Assembly: GCA_037501455.1 (NCBI GenBank)
Contig: CM074861.1
Location: 35,852,001-35,916,000 of the forward strand
Length of the DNA: 64,000 nt
From: Lantana camara
Taxonomy: Eukaryota > Streptophyta > Magnoliopsida > Lamiales > Verbenaceae
Direction of reading: 5' to 3'
The notes beneath the pieces were generated by a model. That model ran no database searches. It was not told the DNA's origin and was given only the letters and a program-made list of their open reading frames with translations. This document shows, piece by piece, positions 45,617 to 56,559 of the stretch (the stretch's first letter is position 1; every line of letters starts with the position of its first letter). The position numbers and the translations under genes are program-made.

Positions 45617-47145
45617 TGATAACTCGTTAATTCGTCATCTGTATGATTGAATTATTTCCCGAATTATGCTTGAATTGATACCATCTTAAAAGAAATCGAT
45701 ACTTTGTTGTTTTATTGTAGAATCGGGCCTTGAATACGAAATTGCAACGAAATTGGTGGTTTTTGTGAAGAAAGTCATGCACAGTTTTGCCGACTTACAG
45801 CGGGAGAAATTTAAAAGAATTGGAAAGCAATCTTGAAGCTATGCATGCATGCATTCACGTGGGTTGCACTACTTTGGAATTGAATGTGGGTGAAGTGGTG
45901 GATTTTGGATTTGCATGCAATAGAAGTTGTGGGCTGGCGAAAGGTTTGGAATTTAATAGAGATTGAGTTGACTTTCTTGTTAACAATTGGGCCACGTGAG
46001 TGTTGTTTTGAAAATTATAGGGATGGCCCAATATGGCATGATTTTGTGATGGGCCGTTGGAATTAATTTGGTTAGGCCCAGCTGTTTTGAGTGCTTGATG
46101 GGCAAGAAATTAAAGTCCTATTTGCATGAGGATTTGGAAGCTTGGGAACGCGAATATATATGGGACAGCAACAACGAGAATCGGGTAACAATTGTGGCAG
46201 GAGGTTTCTGACGCTGGGGAGCATATTTCTACATCACAGACTCTTCTTCTTTTATTTCTTTCGCAATTTAGTTTATTTATGTTAAAGAATTCCTTTAGTA
46301 TTGTTTTTATGAATTTTAGTAGTTAAGTTTTTAATTATCTAGCTAGGGATTAAGATTCGATATTGGATATTGTGAGACCTAAACGTTTTTATTAATTTAA
46401 GTTTATTTAGGCATTTATCTTATCTCCGTGTTTCGTGTTTATTGTGATTAGGCAATTTCGGGATAGTGCACGATCTCTAGGTTGTTTAATTTGCATATAG
46501 CCATTCTTGATGCTTGAAGTGTAGTAAAGTTGATTGATACAAGGTGGTAAATTAGTGACAGGGTTTTAGCGATAAAATTCCTCGTTCACTAAGGGATTTG
46601 ATAATCTAATTTAAATCTTGCGTGTGTCACGACTTGGTTAATTAGGATTGGTGTTTTTATGGTTCTTAATGCTGCAAATTCATTAAATCCTGTCGAGTGT
46701 CTCTAGGGGTTGTGAATTTGTTAGGGAAGATAACTGTCGAGTGTCTCTAGGTTATCCGATTAATTAAGTAAAAACGAGGTTGAGTCGAGTGTCTCTATCA
46801 ACTATAGCCAATCTGTCTGAATAACTTGAATTTATCCTTTGAGTCGATGATCGATATAACAATTCGAATCGAATATCCCTGGCTAGGTAATTTTCTCTCT
46901 GATTGATTTAATCCTACGTGACTTGCTAGATAGTTTTAATTAGTTTTTAATTCTTGTTAGTTTATTTTAATACCTTAGTTTTAATAATTCAAAACCCCCC
47001 TCTTTAATTGTTTCTTTTCGTGAATAACTTGGAATTGTTAGAAATAAATCAACCAGTCTCTGTGGATCGACCCTGTTTACGCTATACTTCGTTGTTTAAT
47101 TGTGAATAGGTTTATATTTATTTTTGACGGATTCGACACCTGTCA
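45617..47145 (+). repeat. Athila 3' LTR (1,529 bp)
   Basis: Nearly identical to 40272-41800. Differences noted: C/T around 41743/47088 and G/A around 41769/47114. Confidence 0.95.
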
Positions 47146-47150
47146 AGAGC

Positions 47151-47725
47151 AAAACCTTCAAGAAGGCAAATGCTGACCATTCAACAGTGTCGACCCGACT
47201 ATCCTCAAGACCAGTCGAAATGCGATCGACCAAAGTCCAAGGCAAGTCGGCGAAAACTCGATCGTGTTGTTACTAGGTCGAATCGAGGTCGACCCTCCTT
47301 GGGCCCACTCCGCCGTTTCAAGCATTTAATGAGGCCTGACAGGCCGTACGGAGCAGGTGGCGCATTTAATGCGCCTGCAGGTTGCACTGTACAGGTAATC
47401 ATTACCCCAATAGGTATAAATACCTCCTTCATAAATGCCATTCATAACACACAACCACCACATTCATAGCGCACAAGTCACTCGATAAGCTTTCAACCAT
47501 TCGACACTGACTTGAGCGTCGGAGTGCCGACAAAGGGAACAACCCCTTCCGTCCTTTGTCGGTCCGTAGCTCACGTTTGCTACTTCTCTCCCAGGTCAAC
47601 TCTAATTCGAGCTCCACCATTTCAACAAATTCTAAGTGGTCAAGTCGACTACTCCGTGACAGGTCATCCATCTGAAGTTCGACACAATCAAACTGGACCA
47701 ACTCAACCCAAATTTCTTTTGATCA
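47151..47725 (+). mobile_element. Tat-type LTR, right part
   Basis: A TATA box TATAAATA lies at 47415-47422. The block CTGACTTGAGCGTCGGAGTG (about 47508) is typical of Tat/Retand LTRs near the transcript start. It ends TTTTGATCA (47725) followed by TTGGC, the start of the usual primer-binding site, which is then cut short. It joins 40149-40271 once Athila is removed. Confidence 0.6.
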
Positions 47726-47739
47726 TTGGCTGTTACTAA

Positions 47740-48595
47740 GAAGAAAACGCATCTCGTGAGATGGAGTAAGGTGATCACTAATAAAGACAGGGATTGTTCT
47801 CAGAATCCGAGAGGTTCGAAAGAATAACATCGCGATGTTAGGTAAGTCAGGTTGAAAGGTGGCCCCTAGAAGCAATAGTATTTGGTGTAAGTTCTTTGAA
47901 GCCAAATATCTTAAAGGGGAAGATATACGAGATCATTCGCCCAAGAAGTCTGCGTCTCGAACTTGGAGAGTAGGAGATGGAAAAAGCATTTCGATCTGGG
48001 ATGATCTTTCATCTTTTGTGTGGAGAAATTAAGCTATCTGAGAGGGTGGGGAATGCAATACACATGGAAGATAACTACCTGAATGTTGCTCCTCTCATTG
48101 ATGATAGTGGCAATTGATGCTTTGAGAGATTGAAGATTGATCTTCCCGCTGAGATCGGTAACGAAATAAATGAAGGGGAGTGGAGGTGGATCTGGAGCCG
48201 GTTATTGCCAAACAAATTAAGGACTTCCATTTGGTTACCGATATCGATCAGCTGAAAACGAAAAAAGGGAAGTTAAAGAAACAAGACTTCAGATAAAGTG
48301 GAATAAGCTTCCCGTTGGATGGTGAAATTGAATACGAATGATAACGTTTTCGGCCTAAACAAGTCAGCAGTAGCCGATTGAAGGTCTCGTCAGAGACGCC
48401 CATGGAAAGTGGGCTTGTGGTTTTTCTATGAAACTTGGAGAGGTCTTGATAACTCTAGCGGAACTCTTGGGCCTCTGGGAAGGCCTGAGGATGGTGTGGA
48501 AACAACAATTCAATAAAATTACAATGGAGTGTGACTCGGAACTGGTGACAAAAATTGTCAAGTATGAAGACGACATCCATATGGTGTGATAATAA
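47740..48595 (+). pseudogene. LINE fragment: RT C-terminus, zinc-binding region and RNase H
   Basis: Short frames follow in LINE order. One (about 47886-48010) reads FEAKYLKGEDI...SRTWRVGDGKSISIWDD, the end of plant LINE RT. The next resembles zf-RVT (EWRWIWSRLLPNKL, about 48180-48225) with a TGA where a Trp is expected near 48115. The last (about 48460-48588) is RNase H: AELLGLWEGLRMVW...MECDSELV with its catalytic Glu and Asp. Several shifts and stops; long dead. Confidence 0.75.
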
Positions 48596-48843
48596 ATAAC
48601 GGTTAGAATTATCTAATGGGCACGTAGATAAATCTTGAATCTCAAATGACATATTTCCTCCTAAAATGGGTCCGATTTCTTACCTTCAAATTGAGCTACA
48701 ACATGAACAAAAGATAAATAGTACGAATTACGAAGTATAATCAATTAAAAAAAAAAAACAAAAACAAAAACGATTGAAATTCGAAGGCATATACTATATT
48801 TTATCCCAAAATTAATTAATTTAATAAAATTATAACTCTTCAC

Positions 48844-49077
48844 CTCTAATGCACCGACACTCCTAAAAATATCAATTTGCCGTGTCGTATCGTGTCGGAC
48901 ACGGTATTGGGATACCGTGTCGTATCGTGTCGGACACGGTATCGTGTCGTATCGTGTCGTATCATGTCGGATACCGTGTCCGACATTTCTCACGTGAAAA
49001 ATTCATAAAAAAATCCGTGTTATCGTATCCGTATCGTATCGTATCCGTATCACCGTGTCCGTATCCATACAAAATAG
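48844..49077 (+). mobile_element. hAT-like MITE, copy 3 (234 bp)
   Basis: It starts CTCTAATGCACCGACAC and ends GTATCCATACAAAATAG, with a perfect 8-bp target duplication CTCTTCAC (48836-48843, 49078-49085). It is dense in GTGTCGGACAC and CGTATCGTGTCG repeats. It lies about 250 bp upstream of URT1. Confidence 0.88.
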
Positions 49078-49085
49078 CTCTTCAC

Positions 49086-49175
49086 ATAGCTATTAAATAT
49101 ATTTCGTAGTTGAGATCGATCAAAACACCATATCTTATTCCTAACGCAACTCTGCATCAAAGATTTTCAATTCCT

Positions 49176-49212
<37 letters not shown>

Positions 49213-49327
49213 GCACTTCGATCGATCAGTGCACGTCGCGATCCAATATCAATGTGACGATTTCCAGTGCAATCCTCGTATATAATCTGAAAATCTCCAG
49301 TCAACGTCCGCCGCCGTCGCCACCGCA
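49086..49327 (+). promoter_or_regulatory. URT1 proximal promoter and leader
   Basis: A (TA)n(GA)n microsatellite (49176-49212) lies about 115 bp before the ATG. The transcription start cannot be placed; the TA run could act as a TATA region. The MITE copy 3 bounds the upstream side. Confidence 0.45.
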
Positions 49328-52300
49328 ATGGATTTCAGGGGCGGCGACATTCCTGCGCCGGCCAATGGCGGGGATTTCCTCCTCCAACTCCTCCGTCGGT
49401 CTCCCGCTTCCCACCAACCTTGGCCGCCGGAGCAGCCGTCGCAGAATTTCTACAGCCCGGAAGCCGCGGCGGCGGCGGGAACATCAGTTTCGGCGTTCTC
49501 GCCTTACCTGCCGTGGGGTGGGTCTCCTTCCCCACCCTTTGGCCCGCACAATTACTTCCCCCAAAACCCTAACGCAAACCCTAATTTAAACCCTGAATTT
49601 TCGTCTCCGCCTGTGGGGCCTAATTGGGGTTCGAATCAATTTTATCGTCGGTCTAACGGGGTATCGCTAGGTCATGATGCAGGTAAATCGGGGTTTCTTG
49701 TGGAAAATCTCAGTCCTAGTGTAGCCGGTCTTCAAGAGCAGAGACTCGTATTTGGGTCTTTTGATGATGCTGGGAATGTTCTTCGTGAGAGCCTAAGTCA
49801 AAAAGGTAATCTTGGGAATTCATATCGTGGGGATAATTTGGGGGTGGATGTAAGATTGGATGGTTTTCGGATGAATTCTACGGGGGTGACTGGGAATGCA
49901 CATGGATATTACAGCAAACCAGGGGGTTACGAGCACGAAAGTAAGTATAGCAATGATATTTGGGGAACACAACCGCAAAACGGAAATTTCAGCGCAGTCG
50001 AGGTGCCACCAGGATTTTCGACTAAGTTGAAGAATGGTGTGAATCTTGATAATGGGAGAAGGACATGGGATCATCATCTTAATAATGTTGATAATAATCT
50101 CGATAATTTGGAGACCAGTAGGAGATTGAATAAACAGCTTGATTCTTATTGTAAACCTGCTGTAAATAGTCTCAACTCTGGTTTGACGTTTAATCTTGAG
50201 GGCCCGGTGACAGAGAATCGCCATGAGAATGGTGATTACAGAGAAGAATCAAGAGTTGTAGGGCAAGAAAAGGGCAGTCAAGATGAATTAAGGAATGAGT
50301 TGGATGATTTGGAAGATCAGCTTGTCGATTCTCTACGGCTTGATGATGAACCTGATGAGAAGAGTGATAAAAAGAAGCACCCTCGCGATAAGGTAATCAA
50401 TCTGCTACTTGTGGACGTTATTTATTGTTGACGAATACCTAAATGTTCTCATAAATATGAGTTGTTAACATTCATCAGAGGTAGTTAATCTCCATTTGAG
50501 ATTAAGTTCTCGGATAAATGTAGGTGGTGGAAGTATCTTATGGTACTTAAGGACCCTATTCTCGGATGTATTTCCAAGTCGATAGTTATACTCATTCCGG
50601 GACGTTTGCATTTTCATTACTCTACTTTCACGATACCTCACTTATCTGATTTACGTATGATCCTTCCTCTTTGCTATGCCGGGATGGAAAAGCAAGAAAG
50701 TGTAAGTAATTTATATGAACTCACAGTTGAGTCCATGCCATACTCGGGGAATAATTGACGTTATCCTTAAAACAGTTAATTGTTTCCCCCTATTGTGAAC
50801 ATAGTTTCGATTTTCCCTACTTTGTCGTAGTTGAAGTATTATTACATCTACTCCATTTTAGCTACATTTTTCGAGTTGTTTTGGAAATAAATATTTCGGC
50901 AAACTTCCTCGTCATGATCTGATGATTGTTTACCTTTTCACTTATTCAGGACTACAGATCTGATAGTAGAGGACAATGGATGATGGGTCAGAGGATGAGA
51001 AATCAGAAAAGTCAGAGACCATGTAGAAGTGACATAATCAATTTTACTTCTCCCTTTCTAGAAGTTTTTCAGACACTAATCCCTGCTGGTGAAGAAAAAA
51101 TCAAGCAGAAACAATTGTTGTTAGCGCTGGAGAACCTTGTAAGCAAAGAGTGGCCCGAGGCTCGATTATTTCTATATGGATCATGTGCCAACTCGTTTGG
51201 TTTCCCAAATAGCGACATTGATGTATGCCTTGTAACTCAAAATAAGGATATGGACAAGTGTGAAATGTTGCTAAGGTTGGCTGATATCTTGCAGCCGGAA
51301 AATTTCCAGAATGTGCAGGTAATTTGATGTGAACTTGTTATGAATCGAAATATATTTGGAACTTATTTGTTTTAATTCCTTTTCTTCTTTTGTTTGTCAC
51401 CTTCAGGCACTTACACGTGCTAGAGTTCCTATCGTTAAGCTAATGGATCCAACCACTGGTATTTCGTGCGACATTTGTGTTAACAATGTGCTTGCCGTTG
51501 TAAATACGAAACTGCTTCGAGATTATTCTAAGATAGATGTTAGACTCCGGCAATTGGTGTTCATTGTGAAACATTGGGCTAAATCAAGACGAGTCAATGA
51601 AACTTACCAAGGAACTCTCTCTAGTTATGCGTAAGCCATCTTGAGTTATCCACTTATTGTTACATATTGAGCTCTTCTTTTGTAAGTTTTGGCTAATGAA
51701 TCAGTTTTGCGTATCGATTTAGGTACGTGTTGATGTGCATTCATTTCTTGCAACAGCGCATGCCACCAATTCTTCCATGTTTGCAGGTATGAAATGATAA
51801 TCAGTTGTTGCACTTTTGTAAGATAATAGTAGCAACCCACCCCTCTTCCCTTGGCAACCCCAACCCCCTGTTATCTCTAACAGAAGGCAGAGCATGCTAC
51901 TTTTTTTCCCTTCCTGTTTCTACTATGATAAATTCATGTTACACTTACAGTGCTTTCTTATTCTTTACAGGGAATGAAAACAACTTATTTTGCAAATGTG
52001 GACAATGTCGATTGTTCCTATTACGATCAAGTGGAAAACCTTGGGAATTTTGGTGTTCGTAATAGGGAAAGCATAGCTCAATTAGTATGGGGCTTCTTCC
52101 ATTACTGGGCTTACTGTCATGATTATGCCAATGATGTTATATCAGTTCGCATGGGCGGCACAATAAGGTGAGAAAACACTCGCTCGATATTTTTCCTTAA
52201 TTGCACCCCAACCCGATGTTATGGCCGATTTACATAAAAAACCCAGCAATATAAATCCATTTTTACAAAAAATCCCATGCAACCTAACCGATCGTGGCCC

Positions 52301-52597
52301 CGTTTTCTTGTTTGCAGCAAGAGAGCTAAAGACTGGACTAGGAGAGTGGGCAACGACCGGCACCTGATATGCATCGAAGATCCATTTGAGGTCTCCCATG
52401 ATCTTGGAAGGGTAGTGGACAAGTACAGTATAAGAGTCCTAAGAGAAGAGTTTGTTCATGCTGCAGAAGTCATGCACTATGATGCTAATCCTTTTGTCAC
52501 TCTTTTTGAGCCTATATTCCAGATTAGTGGTATTGCTGAGTGTATAGTGTTGCCAAATATTATATCTTTTGTAAATTGTTGTCCTCTGATGCGGTGA
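49328..52597 (+). CDS. URT1: UTP:RNA uridylyltransferase 1 (terminal nucleotidyltransferase)
   Basis: Six exons (49328-50392, 50950-51318, 51407-51630, 51723-51786, 51971-52167, 52318-52597) join in frame to 732 residues. The first 355 are a Pro/Asn/Gly-rich disordered region, with [11 protein letters not shown] like the PGF motif of URT1. The catalytic part has [16 protein letters not shown] (Asp444 and Asp446) and a third Asp at 500 (SCDICVNN), the spacing of plant URT1. A poly(A)-polymerase-associated domain follows, with [17 protein letters not shown] for nucleotide recognition. URT1 uridylates deadenylated mRNA in the cytoplasm and limits trimming. The last residues after TLFEP differ from what I expect of URT1, so the end may be altered. 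A hAT element lies 4 bp after the stop. Confidence 0.92.
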
Positions 52598-52601
52598 AAC
52601 A

Positions 52602-53353
52602 TAGGGGTGGGCGCGGGTCGGGTTTTTCGGGTTTCGGGTTTTTCGGGTCGGGTACCCGAAATGTCGGGTAGCATATTTTGCTACCCGAACCCGATCCGAA
52701 ATAGTCGGGTACCCGACAATCGGGTACCCGATTTTTTCGGTTATCCGGTCGGGTCGGGTTCGGGTACCCGATTAATTTCCACTTCTTTTTTTTTTTTTTT
52801 TTTTGCTTATTTTTTTTGGTTGTTTTAAAAGAATATTTACATATATTATATAATATATATATGCATATAATGATAATATTATACATATTGTAGTATATAA
52901 TATATACATATATTATATTATATATATATATATATATATTATTATTATTATTATACATTGTGTAATATAAATAATATATGTACACATATTATAAAATATA
53001 TATATATATATATAATATTTTACATATTGTAATGTGTAATATATACATATATTATATTATATATATATAATATTAGACATACCGTAAGATATATAATATA
53101 TATGTACATATATTATATTATATTTATATATATTAAAAATCAAAATAAAAAAATAAAAAAATTCGGGTAATTCGGGTACCCGATCGGGTAGTTCGGGTAG
53201 TAAAATACTACCCGAACCCGATCCGATATATTATATCGGGTATCGGGTACCCGACCCGATATCCGAACTTAGCAAGAAAACCCGATCCGATCGGGTTTTA
53301 CCCGATCGGGTCGGATCGGGTACCCGATACCCGATCCGAAACGCCCACCCCTA
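52602..53353. mobile_element. hAT element, non-autonomous (752 bp), in the URT1 3' UTR
   Basis: Ends are TAGGGGTGGGC and GCCCACCCCTA. The 8-bp target duplication is GTGAAACA (52594-52601, 53354-53361). Both arms are full of GGGTACCCGA and CGGGTCGGGT repeats in opposite orientation. The centre is a long (TA)n-rich stretch (52840-53120). No transposase. Confidence 0.9.
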
Positions 53354-53449
53354 GTGAAACATAGCCTACTTTTTGCAACATTGGTAATCGTCTGGTATTT
53401 TTTTATGGTAAAGATGTTCCCTTTGCTAAGTGTGTCTCAATGAAGACCA

Positions 53450-53640
53450 GTCTGACCTTTTGTCGGGTCAAGTTTTTAAGATTTGGATAGTTGGGTCAGG
53501 TATCAGAAGTTTTAAATAGCATTTTTTGCTACTCTAATTCGATCTGAACTTACCGGGAACTGGACAGTTGGGTCTCCGATTGGGTTTTTTTTAGGTAGTA
53601 TGGTCGACTGTTCGTACTCAAAATTCGATCCAAAAATTCC
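53450..53640. repeat. Decayed relative of the GGGTCGGGT hAT family
   Basis: Sequence such as GTCGGGTCAAGTTTTTAAG and GATTGGGTTTTTTTTAGG echoes the arms of the adjacent hAT element. Boundaries not visible. Confidence 0.4.
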
Positions 53641-53739
53641 GTGGTGATCGAGTCAAATTTCCGATGACGGGTTGATCTGGATTTTTGGTCCGAGCACTTA
53701 AATTTGTTGATTGGGAAGTCGTCGCTCTTCGCTCGAAAT

Positions 53740-54285
53740 CTGGGGAAAATGAAAGGAGGGGTGAATTCGAGGCCAATTCGGGGAAGATGGGGGTGATACC
53801 AGGGTAGATACTCCAACGTTCAAATCAGAATCTAGTTGAGAAGGTCGAGTGCACTCCAACGCTCAAGTCAGAATCTAGTTGAGAAGATCGAGTATAGAGT
53901 GCAGTAAATACAGTAAGTAAAACTTACTTGTGATATAAATGAGAGAATTTATATAGGGTAAAGAGAGAGAGGAAAAGCTCGATCGACGTGCCGCCGTCCC
54001 AAGCTGACAGGTGTTTCATTATCTCTAAGCATTTAATGCGTGATCGGTCATTCATCTTGGAGAGGGATAGTGTGTTGGCCAGCTATGGTCTCGGGATGGG
54101 TCAAGACACCTGGATTGATCATAAGTAGGTCTCAACAGTCGAGGTACGCAACGGTAAAAGTTAGGGACGATTAATTGGGGGATCGACCTCGCCGACCGAG
54201 GGAGTCGATCCAATCGAGAAACTAGATGACGCGTTATGGTGGATCTATATGGAAAAACGGGTCTGGGCCACGTCCCGTGGGGTAT
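53740..54285 (-). mobile_element. Tat-type LTR fragment, minus strand
   Basis: Read on the minus strand it contains CTGACTTGAGCGTTGGAGT, the block also seen at 47508, preceded by a TATA-like TATATAAATTC (about 53948) and a CGCATTAAATGC-like block. The conserved block is tandemly doubled (53811 and 53854). Confidence 0.5.
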
Positions 54286-54640
54286 CTTAAATTATTTTTG
54301 TTAACTAAATGTGACACCATTAACAATGCCATTTGACACCAACATTAAAACATTCTTGTACGACCAATGTCCTTGGGCCCACTCGTATATCAATAACACT
54401 AATAAAAAAATAAAAGAAAAGACAAAGATTAAGTTCGATTTTTTTTTGTTTTTTTTTTTTTTATAAATTCGAAGTTGAATTCAAGCCAAATCTATTATCT
54501 ATATTTACAAAAAAATATATTAAACGACTCGTTTGCATGTTTTGTATTGGGGTGTTTGGAATTTTTTTGAGTTTTGAAAAAGTTAGGTGGAAGTTAAAGT
54601 CTTAAAAAACTGAAAAGTGAAATATATATATAGTCTCTTT
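54286..54640. repeat. Dispersed repeat shared with 63165-63600
   Basis: AAATGTGACACC, ACATTAAAACATTCTTG, GAAGTTGAATTC and CGACTCGTTT blocks occur in the same order at both places. Function unknown. Confidence 0.6.
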
Positions 54641-54976
54641 TTGGTTCTAAATAGATATCTCTTTAAAATGTGCAAATACTTTCATAAGTTATATATAATT
54701 AGTGACCCTGTAGTCATGCACATTTAATGCGTGTGCAAAAAAAAAAAAATTAAAATTCTTATGATATTATTTTATTTATAATTAATTTTAATATGATTAT
54801 AATTTTTTTATAAATAAATGAATAAACAAAATAAGATAATATGGAATTACTATAAAATAATAATTCAAATAAAAAGTTAAAAATTTTAAAAAATGTAATT
54901 AAAAAAATCTAGAATCCAATATTAAAGAGATTAAATAGAACACTATTAAAATACATTAATAAAATTTACGTTAAAA

Positions 54977-55013
<37 letters not shown>

Positions 55014-55097
55014 TCTATGAATCGCTCTCTCACAGTGTAGATAATATACTGGATTAGGATTTGGAGTCGGGCACTCTACTGAAATAAGTAATTGAAC
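54641..55097. other. AT-rich upstream region of the HPR3-like gene
   Basis: It includes an A run of more than 30 bases (54979-55010). No TATA box could be assigned with confidence. Confidence 0.4.
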
Positions 55098-56559
55098 ATG
55101 GCTGAAGAGAATCAGATTCATTCCTCCGCCATTGCCACCACCGCCCGCCAATTGCCGGAAATTGTGGTTCTCGGACCACCGGCCCTGTTCAAAGTACATG
55201 GCGAAGCAATCTCTTCACGATTCCACACTTTAAGACCGTGGGAGTCGCCGCTACCTCTGGCGGAGTTCCTTGCGGCCAACGCCCAGAAAACTCAGGCCGC
55301 CCTTATCTCCGGCGATTTCAATCTCTCCGCCGCCGTGCTCGACAACCTCCCCTCCCTCCACATGGTAGCCACCACCAGCGTCGGCCTCAACCACATAGAC
55401 TTCGAGGAGTGCCGCCGCCGCGGCATCGCCGTCGCGAATACGCCTGCAATCTTCTCCGTCGACGTAGCTGATCTTGCAGTCGGGCTTCTCATCGACGTTC
55501 TCCGGAGAATCAGCGCCGGAAATCGGTTTGTGAAAAATGGGCTATGGCCAAAACAGGGAGATTATCCTCTTGGATCCAAGGTATGTATTTCTTTAAAATT
55601 CGAACGAGCTTTTCAAGATTCATGTTTAATTGAGGACTGAGTACAGCCTAAGGGATTCTAACATGAAGATTGAATTTTTATACTTTTTTTCTAAGATTGA
55701 ATTGATTACTATGTTTTACTTAGAGAAGAATTTTGCTGTTTGATTGAAATTGGTATTGCTTAGTTAATTAACGCATGCTATTATATTCGTGAATTATGCT
55801 AGTTACATTAATATTGACGAGTAAGTGTTGAGGGAAAAGTTGGATGTTCGTAAAAGCTTTGAAATTACATCATTGAAATACATTAATCCATGCGTAATGT
55901 AAATTCTTCAACAGTGGAAATATTCATAATTACTCGAAATTCAAGACAAGTTTGTGTAAGCCGGTTAAACCTCAGGGTATGTTAGTGTAATTATCGGTTT
56001 TTCGAAGTTAATGATAGCATGTTTGATTGTGTAGTTAGGAGGCAAGAAAGTTGGAATTGTGGGCTTAGGAAGCATCGGCCTTGAGGTGGCAAAACGGCTC
56101 CAACCCTTTGGCTGTGAAGTATCATACTACTCGAGACACAAGAAGCCCTCCATTCCATACACATTTTACTCCAATATCACAACATTAGCAGCTGAATCTG
56201 ATATACTCATTGTCTGCTGCGCGTTAAACGAGCAAACTCATCATATCATCAATTGCGACGTGTTAATGGCGTTAGGGAAAGATGGAGTTATTGTCAACAT
56301 CGCGCGTGGCGCAGTGGTAGATGAGAAGGAATTGGTGCGTTGTTTGCAGTGTGGGGAAATTACGGGGGCCGGTTTGGATGTGTTTGAGAACGAACCAAAA
56401 GTGCCGAAAGAGCTTTTCGAGCTTGACAATGTTGTCTTGTCTCCACACTGTGCTGTCTTCACTGAGGAGTCTTTTGGAGATTCGTATGAACTCATGTGTG
56501 GGAACTTGGAAGCTTTCTTCTCTGATAAACCTTTGCTTTCTCTGGTTTTGGAGGACTGA
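55098..56559 (+). CDS. HPR3-like glyoxylate/hydroxypyruvate reductase (D-2-hydroxyacid dehydrogenase)
   Basis: Two exons (55098-55580 and 56035-56559) join in frame to 335 residues. The N-terminal half is the substrate domain (TTSVGLNHIDF, NTPAIFSVDVADLAVGL). The coenzyme domain has GLGSIG (171-176), and Ser193-Arg194 after the second strand, which suggests NADPH rather than NADH. Catalytic residues are Arg252 (NIARGAV), Glu281 (VFENEP) and His299 (LSPHCA). This family reduces hydroxypyruvate, glyoxylate or 4-hydroxyphenylpyruvate; in mints the last use feeds rosmarinic acid. The exact substrate cannot be read here. No peroxisomal targeting tail (it ends VLED) and no clear transit peptide, so it is probably cytosolic. 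The ATG is the first in frame after a stop-rich leader. Confidence 0.9.

Larger units (their letters stand above)
40272..47145 (+). mobile_element. Athila-type Ty3/Gypsy element, young deletion derivative (6.9 kb)
   Basis: Two LTRs of exactly 1,529 bp begin TGATAACTCGTTAATTC and end ACACCTGTCA. The target duplication is AGAGC (40267-40271, 47146-47150). The primer-binding site TGGCGCCGTTGCCGGGGA (41806-41823) fits tRNA-Asp, as in Athila. The inside keeps the gag C-terminus, protease, a scrap of integrase and the long 3' region with the GGGAGGCAACCCAA motif typical of Athila. RT and RNase H are missing. I saw only two differences between the LTRs, so it is recent and must have moved with proteins from another copy. 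Confidence 0.93.

Noticed and set aside
47170..47701. Open frames on both strands after the Athila element
   Set aside because: They lie in a Tat-type LTR with a TATA box and conserved LTR motifs.
53550..53816. 88-codon minus-strand frame
   Set aside because: It overlaps a decayed hAT-type repeat and an LTR fragment and shows no domain.
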